Source: Larix kaempferi (Eukaryota; Streptophyta; Pinopsida; Pinales; Pinaceae). Taken from it: a stretch of 64,000 nucleotides of DNA. The notes beneath the pieces were generated by a model. That model saw only the letters and a list, made by a program, of their open reading frames with translations. It searched no databases and had not been told where the DNA came from. The stretch is from NCBI GenBank assembly GCA_027924585.1, contig BSBM01000307.1, positions 16,415,501 through 16,479,500 on the forward strand, in the 5' to 3' direction. Made by a program: the position numbers and the translations under genes. Positions 55,359 through 64,000 of the stretch are shown here, piece after piece (position 1 is the stretch's first letter; each line of letters begins with the position of its first letter).

Positions 55359-56940
55359 CTCCCTCTTACTGAGGAAGGTGTTATTCACCACTCCCAACTC
55401 GTCTTTGAAGTGAACATGCTTCCCTCTACCCAAAGACTTCGTTAGGATATTTGCAACCTACTCCTGAATGGAAATGTACTGTAACTCAACACCTCCTCTC
55501 TGAACATAGTCTCTGATGAAGTGATATCTAATCTCAATATGCTTTGATCTATCATGAAATATTGGATTCTAAGAGAGCTTGATGAAACTCTGATTATCAG
55601 AATGAATAATTGTAGGTCTCAGCTCCTGATCAAATAAACCAACCAATCACTTGTGAAGCCACAATGCCTCGCAACTAGCCTGATTGGTTGCCATATACTC
55701 AGCCTTTGCAGAACTCAATGCAACTGAATTTTGCTTCCGACTAAACCATGACACTACCGCTGAGCCCAAACTGAAGCAACAACCGGAAGTGCTCTTCCGA
55801 TCTGCTACACTACCTGCCCAATCTAAATCTGTGAAGCCAATCAAACCAACTCCATCTGACCTCTTGTATTCCAAACCATAGTCCACTGTCCCAGCAAGGT
55901 ACCTCATTACATATTTTGTGGCTATCCAGTGCACTCTCCTAGGCTCCATCATGAACTAGCTGAGAGTGTTCACAGTTCACCGCAAAACATAAATTTGGAC
56001 GAGTGTTGACCAAATACATCAACGAACCTATGAGCTGACGGTATAAGGTAGGATCCACCAACTCTCCCTCAGAAGCATGAAGCTTCTTCCAATTGGTGAT
56101 CATAGGTGTGGACATAGGTCTGCGGCCCTCCATCTGAAATCTCCTCAGAACATCCGCTGCATATTTTTCTTGCCCCAGGAAAACATGTCCATCCTCCTGC
56201 CAAATCTCCACCCCCAAATAATAGTGCATCAGCCCAAGATTTGTCATCTCAAACTCTGAAGCAAGATCCTTCTTGCAAGCTGCAATTAGATGCTCCACTC
56301 TTGTGATAAACAAGTCATCAACATATAGCAAAAGAATGAGCGGATCACCTTCAACCACAATGAAATATAGGTTGGGATTAGCCTCACTCTTCTAAAATCC
56401 AATCGACAGCAAGTAAGAATCAATCCTCGAATACCAAGCTCGAGAAGCTTGCTTCAGTCCATACAAGGCCTTTTTCGGCCTGCACACATGAGAATCTCTC
56501 CCATGAATCTCAAATGCCTGTGGCTTCTCTAAGTACACCTCCTCCTATAGAACACCATTGAGAAATGTGGTCTTCACATCCATCTGGTGGATCTTCCAAC
56601 CCAACTCTGCTACTATGGAGATCACTGCTCTAATCGAGGAATATCGAGCAACTGGCGCAAAGGTCTCATCATAGTCTACTCCCTCTACCTGTGAGAACCC
56701 TCGTGCCACAAAACGAGCCTTGTACTTCTCAATGTTTCCATCTGCAACATGTTTGATCTTGTAGAGCCACTTGGATGTCACAAATGACTTCCCCTCTGGT
56801 CTCGAAACTATCTCCTACACATCATTCTTCATGATGGAATTGTACTCTTCCATCATGGCATCTCTCCAAACCTGATGTGGGGTAGCCTCCTCAAATGTAG
56901 TAGGCTCCAACTCACGCAAGCTAGTCACCATCACCATATA
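55359..56940 (-). pseudogene. Copia-5 reverse transcriptase and RNase H
   Basis: RNase H: DLDWAGSVADRKSTSG and SSAKAEYMA (55647-55952). RT: LLYVDDLFITR (56300 region) and YSSIRAVISIVAELGWKIHQ with VDYDETFAPVA (56545-56781). Several breaks occur: an insertion of about 8 bp near 55970 that shifts frame, stops near 56395 and 56545, and others in RNase H. It is clearly older or more decayed than Copia-1 and Copia-2. Confidence 0.88.
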
Positions 56941-57046
56941 ACTGAAAAATCTCTCTGGTGCTTGTAGATCCTAAAACCTATGGACCAATCACCCCTGAAA
57001 CCTGTGACCTTGCACTCTAACTAGCTGAACTCTGAGATGTTGTCAC

Positions 57047-57870
57047 TTGTGGAGTAATAATCTGCTGCTCCACCATATCTGTGTCCCAAGACTTCCTGAA
57101 GGCCCGCTCCTCCTCAAATCTTACCCCCTCCTCACCACAACTTTCCTTTGTGCAGGAAGGTATAAGCGGAAGGCCTTCGAAGTCTCATCATATCCAACAA
57201 ATATGCCTTTCTCTGCAGTGGGCTCTAACTTTGTCCTCTTCTCAGAAGGGACATGAGAATATGTAAGGCATCCAAATATGCAGAAGTGCCCTATCTCAGG
57301 ACTCTTCCCGGTGAACATCTCCTCAAGAGTTTTACACCCCAAGGCACGGTGTGGACTCCTGTTCTACACATAAACAGCAGTACTACAAGCCTCAGCCCAT
57401 AGAAAGAAACGAAGGCTCTAATCATGCACCGTGGCTCTAGCTGCTCCCACTATAACTCTGTTCTTCCTTTCGGCAACTTCATTCTGTTGTGGAGTATATG
57501 GAACAGTCAACTGCCTCCTGATCCCCTCCTATCTGCAAATCTCATCAAACTCCTTGGAGGTATACTCACCCCCATTGTCTGACCTGAGTGCCCAAATCTT
57601 CCTCCCTGTTTGGTTCTCCACAAGAGCTTTGAACTCTTGGAACCTCTTCAACACTTCTTCAGACTTCTTGTTTTTCAGAAAGTAGATCCAAGTCTTCCTG
57701 GAGTAATCATCAATGAAACTGATATAGTACTCAAAACCTGTCAATGAAGCAGAAGACATAGGTCCACATAAATCAAAATGTATCAAATCCAGTACTCCTC
57801 CTGATCTGCTATCACTGCTCAAAAAAGCAATCTTGGTGTACTTTCCCAAAGCACACCCTCTGCACACACC
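57047..57870 (-). pseudogene. Copia-5 integrase
   Basis: 57529-57867 holds the finger end and core start (CRGCALGKYTK, HFDLCGP, RSDNGGEYTSKEF). 57430-57528 holds an NEVAERKNR-like segment with the catalytic Glu. 57121-57342 holds SHVPSEKRTKLEPTAEKGIF and GYDETSKAFRLYLPAQ. Stops separate the parts. Confidence 0.88.
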
Positions 57871-57888
57871 ACTCTGCTTTGTGCTTAA

Positions 57889-58960
57889 CTACGGTAAACC
57901 TGTAGACATCTCCCTCAACAATCTCAACGCTGAATGATGAAGGTGGGCCATCCTCTTATGCCACAACTCACACAACTCACTGCTACTGCTAGTGTGGGCC
58001 AATGCATGATGAGGGTGGAAGAGAAGCTTGTACAGTTTCCCACATCTAACTCCAACGGCATAGGAAGTAGATGGTCCTGTTGCTCTAGGAAAAACACACT
58101 TTCCCATCTAGGACATATACTCCAAAGCCCCTGTCCTCAATAGTGAAAACTAAAACAAGTTTCTTCTTCAGCCCGAGGACGTACAAGACATCCCTCAATG
58201 TCATGGGTTGTATGGACTCCCTCTGAAAGTTGATAGTCCCTCGCCCAACTACTCTCACAACAGCATCATCACCCAACACTACCTCTAGACTCGAGCCAGT
58301 CTCAGTCATCTCGGTGAACATGTCTCGAATAGTTGTCATATGGCTTGAAGCCCCACTAACAATGTACCAAGTGGAAGGAGTGATGGAAGCACTCAATAAA
58401 TGACCAACCAATAACGAATACTGTGTCTTATCCTCCACATTACTACTGGTGATAGATGCTCTCTCTGTACAACCAGCATAGAGAGGAAACTCTCCCTCAA
58501 ATCGTGTAGCAAACTCATCAATGTCTGTCGTTGTTGTCGTCTGTTGTTTCTTCTTCTTTTTGTTCGGACATTGTCCAGCATAGTGTCCAAACTTCTGGCA
58601 AGCAAAGCACTTGACTTTGCTCATGTCTCTCTTTTGCTCGCCACTCTGCTACTTGGCCCCACCCTTGGGGCCCTTCTTGAACTTCTTCTTCTTTCCTTCG
58701 CTGCCAACGCCACATTGTCTTCATCCTCACTATTCTGGGATGAACTACCCTGTACATACCCTCTCCGAGTCTCCTTCTGAATGAAGTCGTCCCAGAGATG
58801 ATCCCAGGAAGGCATATGCTCACGAGCAACCACGGACTCCACAAATATACCCCATGGCTTTGTCACACCATTCAATGTTGTCCACACCAACTCACATCCC
58901 TTGAGATCTATTTTGGTGATCAGTCTGCTATCACTTGAGGTGGCCGCAACCCCTGTATAT
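57889..58960 (-). pseudogene. Copia-5 protease, zinc knuckle and truncated Gag
   Basis: The CCHC knuckle is CFACQKFGHYAGQC. The protease segment is WYIVSGASSHMT, with the catalytic Asp replaced by Val. 57889-58107 begins the GAG-pre-integrase domain (LWHKRMAHLHH). Gag is present only from ELVWTTLNGVTKPWG onwards (58900). The 5-prime half of Gag, the primer site and the upstream LTR are absent, so the element is 5-prime truncated near 58960. Confidence 0.88.
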
Positions 58961-59536
58961 TACTTGTGAGCTGACAGCTATCTATTGTCATCTGTCTGTG
59001 GGTCAGATCTATGTGTTGATGTTTATTGTGGGTCAGATCTATGTGTTGATGTGTCAAATCTAAACTATTGATACTTACTTTGTGTTAGACCTATGTGTTT
59101 AGGGCTGCCACATCAGGTCACTACCTGTTGTAAATTTGTTTAGCACAGATTTGAAGTCTGATATGTTGAGTGACAGCCTAGACTGGGATCTATCTGTTGG
59201 TGACTGTCACTTACTTTATTAAAGTTTGTTTGGGTCTTTGATTTTGCTTGGAGCTGCCACTTGTACCAGTTGACTGTTCTACGCCACAGCACTTCATCTC
59301 TCTCTCTCAGGTTTGTACTGACCCTCAGGTCAAGGTCAGATTGTTCCTACTGATTGACTTGCCTTTGAGAGGCAGTCTGTTCTGAAAGTTATTTTTTTCT
59401 GAGTACAAAGGAAAGTCTTCACTCTCTAGGTAAGTTCTCATACTTGTTCATTAGATACTTTACTACTGTTATAATTTTGCTTAATTAGTTTACTACTGCT
59501 GCTGATTACATGTAAATGAAAATTTCAACTTTAACA
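58961..59536 (+). repeat. Copia-4-like LTR fragment, plus orientation
   Basis: 59280-59536 is an inverted relative of 40672-40920, ending TTCAACTTTAACA at 59536. 58990-59060 contains a short direct repeat of gtgggtcagatctatgtgttg. No coding sequence. Confidence 0.6.
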
Positions 59537-59566
59537 AAGGGACCTCTTTGGGAGTGTAAAGTTGAA
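59524..59566. repeat. LTR-LTR junction-like palindrome
   Basis: TTCAACTTTAACA, then 18 bp (AAGGGACCTCTTTGGGAG), then TGTAAAGTTGAA. The same arrangement is at 40643-40684 in the other orientation. Confidence 0.8.
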
Positions 59567-61328
59567 AGAGATGAAAATTATGTTTTGCTTTGTTACAGCT
59601 GTACTATTCTGATTTCTGTACTAGTCTGTTAATTTATGTTTGCATCAAAGTATATAAAATTTGAATTTCATACTTCAAACCCTAACCTAACCCTAAATTT
59701 AACACCTTGTACCAATTATGTGCAATATCCCTTAGTGTTACAAGGAATGCCTTCACTCAGTACAACTCATCTTTTGCATGTTTGCAATCCATTTGTCTCA
59801 CAGACATTGCAATGCCTAACAGAGTCTTTGTTTCCAACACCATTGAAAATAGGCAACTTTTGCCTTTATACAACGGTTGCCATGTTGCTTACTTCTTAAC
59901 AGTACCTTCAAACTTCAACTCCAATCCTACCTCTTGCATTTACTTGGAAATCTCTTCTTTGATCTCTTGCCACCTTCTCCCAAGTCCCAACCACTCCCAA
60001 GTTGAGGCCTCATCTCCACCTCTACCATAGACTTGGAAAAACAGAAATGCCCCACACTGCACCTTTGCTTCTATTTTGCCAATTTACTCCTTTGAAGGGG
60101 AAATTGACTTGTCACCATTCCCATCTTCCATGTATGGATTGAGTAATAATTTGTACAACAATTCCAATAGAATCACAAGTTCTTCATTATCATTCTTAAC
60201 AACTTACTCAACAATAACTTCCCTAATAGCAAGGGGTTGCGATTGCAAGTGGTGTGCTGCAATTTGTGCATAATGATGCCACATCAAAATTCAAGACCCC
60301 ATGTGTTGTTGAAACTCAAGACTCCCTGAACATATGACTAAAAAAACATCATAGCAAGAAAGGAAATGAAAAAGCCAGCACAACTAACCAAAAGATCATC
60401 AAAATGAGCCTAAATGTTTCTTGTGCTCTGAAACCACACCTAGGATCTCCTAATCACCTCAATGTTCCATGCACTCAACCTTGGCTGACTTAATTGGATG
60501 TCTCGATTCACCTCCCTAGGTCCAAGAACCAACAAGAACATATTTCCATGTTATCACATTGTGTCTCAACCTGGTTGATGTCACCAACTAGAATAGGATT
60601 CTCACTTTACCACCAACCTAGAAGTCTCCCTTTTCAAATTCCAAACCACATAACAGTGCTAAATTTCAAAAGTTAATCACTGCCTAAACTATGAGATTGA
60701 AAATGGCAGTGAGACATAGTTAATTAAGAAAAAAAAGGTGTGCACCTGACTTAAACAAATAGGAAAGAGAGAGAACAATCACAATAATATTCAAGACAAC
60801 TCATGAATTGTCAATAAAGCTCTTCTTCAACTCATGCTTTATGTACACACAAAAACGAGATTGACATAGATGTAATTCTGATACACATTATGCAATGATT
60901 TTTGCATCCACTGATAATGATAAATAAAAATCAACAAGCTTATTTATACTTATATACAGAAGTCCTATGTACACTTACAATTACGAAACACAAATGCTCA
61001 CCCAACTGGTTAGAAGTCAGGACTTCAAAATGATGACCACCTAACTTAACTAACGCCCACTGAAAGTAATAATGTACATCCTCATGCAATAATAAAAGTT
61101 TTGTCCACAATTTGTACAAGCCATTAAAAGGCGAAAACTAAAACAAAAAATATAGCATAATGGGCACTTTGGGGCTAACATGCATAAATATAAACTTTTT
61201 AAAGGCCATTTTGCATATTTCCAAAAAAAGTTATAATTTTATAATCTGTGGTTTAGGATTTAAACTTGATCAACTCAAAGTTTCCTTCCATTAATGCTAA
61301 ACATGAGTTGGGCACCACATACTCAAAA
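59567..61328. other. No gene recognised
   Basis: 59567-59700 is LTR-related. The rest is AT-rich, with short frames (59636-60273) rich in Ser/Thr/Leu and no known motif. Confidence 0.35.
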
Positions 61329-62408
61329 ATGTTAGCATTTAGCTCAAGAAGCACTCCGCATGTTTGTCTTGTATGCGGAAGTGACCTTGCATTTACATTA
61401 CCTAGGCACTTGCCTTTTATAAAGTTGTAATAAAGTGGCTCTTATTAATAAAGTGACTTTTTATGCAATGTTCCTAGTTTATTTTTATAAAGTGACTTTA
61501 TGAGATAAAGTGCACATATTTGAAATTTCATAGAGTGAAATTACTTTATTAAAATTGTAACCGATTCATTTTGGAGGGAATGAATCTTGTCCCTTGATCT
61601 TTTAATGACAAGATTAGATCTTGTCCGTCGGATTTAGGGGTGGGGAAGGTGAAAAGTCATTTCATCGTTATAAGGCAAGCTTAGGGTAGTGGGAAGGACA
61701 CATTTTCCAAGAGAGTGAGCATTTGGCATTGTTGAGTTTGTGAGAGAGAGCAAGATTCTCAAGAGGGAGGCTCAAATCCCTAGGTGAGGGACTCATATCC
61801 CAAGAAGTGACTTGAATCCCTAGACAACATACTGCTGCTAGCTGCTGGGCCATACAGCTCTGTTGGCACACAGTTCTAGAAGTTTACTGCTGCACAGAAA
61901 TTGAGAAGCTGCACAAAATTCGAGGTGGGCACAAAATTCGAGGTAGTGGAGGCCGTACAGTGCTGCTGGGCCATACTGCTGGTCTGGTCACCAATTTCGA
62001 TGGAAAGAAGGCCGTACTGTCTGCTAGGCCATATAGCTGTTCTGGGCACGTTTTTCGAGGTGGGCACATTTTCTGAGGTGCTGGTTCAGTTCACTTTACT
62101 GCTGTTTTATGCTGCTGTAACTCTGTAAATGCATGTATATGCTTAATAAAATCTGCTCTTGGACTGGTTTTCCTCTTGTGGGTTTTTCCAGGGTCTGTAT
62201 TGACTAAATATCACTGTGCATTTAATTTTCAGACTGCTGTTATATTTATTTTTCTGCTGCAAATTCAGCATTAGTGTTTCAGCTTGTTGATCATTATTTA
62301 AGTGGCTGTGATTTGTCATTTAGCTAATGACTGCCTAAGTCTGAAATCTGGATCATGCTGAGTGTTTGTAGGCTGTTTTAGGCCTGTTTTTTATCAAAGA
62401 AAATAACA
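61329..62408 (+). repeat. Copia-type solo LTR or LTR fragment
   Basis: Plus-oriented relative of the Copia LTRs. It has about 6 modules of GGCACA..TTCGAGG type at 61866-62075, CCGTACAG and CCGTACTG words, AATAAAATCTGCTC near 62142, and GGTTTTCCTCTTGTGGG near 62167. Proposed ends TGTTAGCATTT and AAAATAACA are weak, and no primer site follows. A possible Gag start (MSINPRETGTFYFP, 62420) follows but is soon closed. Confidence 0.5.
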
Positions 62409-64000
62409 TTTCTTAAATATGTCTATCAATCCTAGAGAAACAGGAACATTTTATTTTCCATTATCAGATCTATCACTAGATGCAAGTAAAGTTGCTTTTG
62501 CAAAGATTCGTGAGTGTGTTTAGCCACTTTCATAACTCACAAGGGCCGGAGATGTTTATGTTCTTTCTTTAAGAATGCCTTCTTCAAATGAAACATATAG
62601 AACATACAAGCATAAAGGATAACCCTTTTAATCAATCAAGAACTCAAAAAAATCTATCAAATTTTGGTGGACTTGTAAATATTTTCCTTATATGCAAGTG
62701 TCAAATAAAACCCCCAGATGCGAGTAGAAAATTCAAAAAACCATCTAAGGGTTATAACTAGCAATAAAGAGAACTCAAAAACAGCCATGCCTTTTCTTAT
62801 GGTTGAGGCATACACAGGCATACTGAAAGCAAGCATTCTCAGTATCTCCAATAAAGAAAATGATCCAGTTGAAATATTACTATTGCCACTTATTTCTTCT
62901 GACAAAATCTACAATTTCTGCAATTACAAATTCATAAACTATATTAATTAACATTTTTAATTAATTCGGGAATAAACAACTAAACAACAGGTGCTTATAG
63001 CCACGGACATTTCTTTTGGATCAATCACCAAAGAGGGTACAACATTTGATCTTGTTGTCCTAGATAATACTAGTATAGAAAATTATCAATAGTCTATACC
63101 ATAGAATGAAGATTTAAATGGTAGAACCAAAACGAAAAGCAAAGTGATATTTATACAACTACATTGTTTGTCAAGGGTGATGAATCATGAAACCCAATCG
63201 TGTCGTACACCAGTTTTTTCTACCTTGATCAACACATGTCATTGAGGTCCTCATTAAAGGTTAGGTGAGTGGGTTACCTTACCAAAATTATATTGAGAGA
63301 TTGTCATCAATTTATAAGCATAGGGAAAACATGTACAAGCTCCTTGAAGTTTGGAAGAAATAAACAATTCAAAAAGTGTGAAAAAAATTGCAACATACCA
63401 TTAGACAAGCATGGAAAACTCTGAAAATATCTCATCCATAAATCAACAGAAAAGTAAAATGAACAGAACGGTAAGGAGTAATATCAACATAAAAACCTTG
63501 ATAGGTGATGAAATGGGATTTACTTGGTTGTAGAAGATGATTTATTAGAGAGGGGGATGGCTAGTTTACAATATTCATGTTATGTTAAATTTGAATGATG
63601 CTCTGCTACTATTTCCTATAAAAACACAAATATTGGGTCAAATATTAACAGTAAACAAAATCTACCAATACCAAATTGTTAGCTGGTAGATCTACACAAT
63701 TCAAAGGCAGTATTTTTTCTAGGCATAAAAATATTAGGCAATATATGAAATTTCTAGAAGTGATGCTCATTTACAAGTGCAAGGACCACAAGGTATGTAC
63801 TATGTACAAAGAAGCATGTCTAGTTGGACGAACATATACACCATACTTTTCAAATAGAGGAATGATAGATCATAAGATGATATATAATGCCTGCATTCAG
63901 TTAGGTAGATTTGCATAGCTCACCACAAATCCTTTCTATTTTTTATGTTTCCAAGGTATATATGCATTCTTGCTTTAAAGTTGTGAAAAATAAAGTAATG
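62409..64000. other. No gene recognised
   Basis: AT-rich sequence without recognisable protein motifs. The 63676-63918 frame (80 codons) has no known domain. Confidence 0.35.

Noticed and set aside
62409-62525. Start of another Copia Gag after the LTR at 61329-62408
   Set aside because: Only about 35 codons are open, and there is no primer site or conserved block.

Overview
This is repeat-dominated plant nuclear DNA, most likely from a gymnosperm and probably a conifer. It holds parts of one host gene with long introns, and nearly everything else is layered retrotransposon sequence. The Ty3/Gypsy parts look like the Tat branch: a TGGTGCC-type primer site, LTRs near 4 kb, and an extra RNase H domain between protease and reverse transcriptase. 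From memory of similar conifer polyproteins I favour a yew- or Cryptomeria-like conifer, but the species is inference. There is no sign of prokaryotic, organellar or viral genes.

Layout. 1-5300 (minus): decayed Gypsy gag-PR-RNaseH-RT-RH-IN, with its primer site at 5444-5464 and a long LTR from 5468. That LTR carries a TATA box at 8305-8312 and is split by a complete Ty1/Copia element, Copia-1 (8689-15425, minus, target duplication taggc). 16803-17243 is a foldback repeat. 18499-23406 (minus) carries three exons of a zinc-knuckle, lysine-rich nuclear protein of the CIR/RP9-like type. Its 4.1 kb intron contains LINE debris. Copia-2 (23946-30627, minus, target duplication ctaat) sits just upstream, apparently in the next intron.

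31005-31715 holds a SINE-like unit and a tandem duplication. A LINE (34690-35426 plus 39618-40490, minus) is split by a solo giant LTR (35427-39617). From 40672 to 53574 there is a four-level nest: a Copia-4 LTR contains Copia-3 (41134-51644, target duplication cacag). Copia-3 contains a giant-LTR Gypsy deletion derivative (42464-50065, target duplication gaact). That in turn contains a non-autonomous hAT element (45219-46466, target duplication atcgaggc). Copia-4 pol remnants, the truncated Copia-5 (54207 to about 58960, minus), LTR fragments and unassigned DNA fill the rest.

The most unusual signals are regulatory or structural. All five Copia LTR groups carry 6 to about 20 degenerate copies of a 14-16 nt module (sense GGCACA..WWTCGAGG), lying between a TATA-like box and AATAAA. 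The giant LTRs share a 122-123 bp island with splice-like edges. Eight stop codons that differ between Copia-1 and Copia-2 are CAG to TAG, the change expected from CHG-methylation decay. No retroelement here looks coding-competent.
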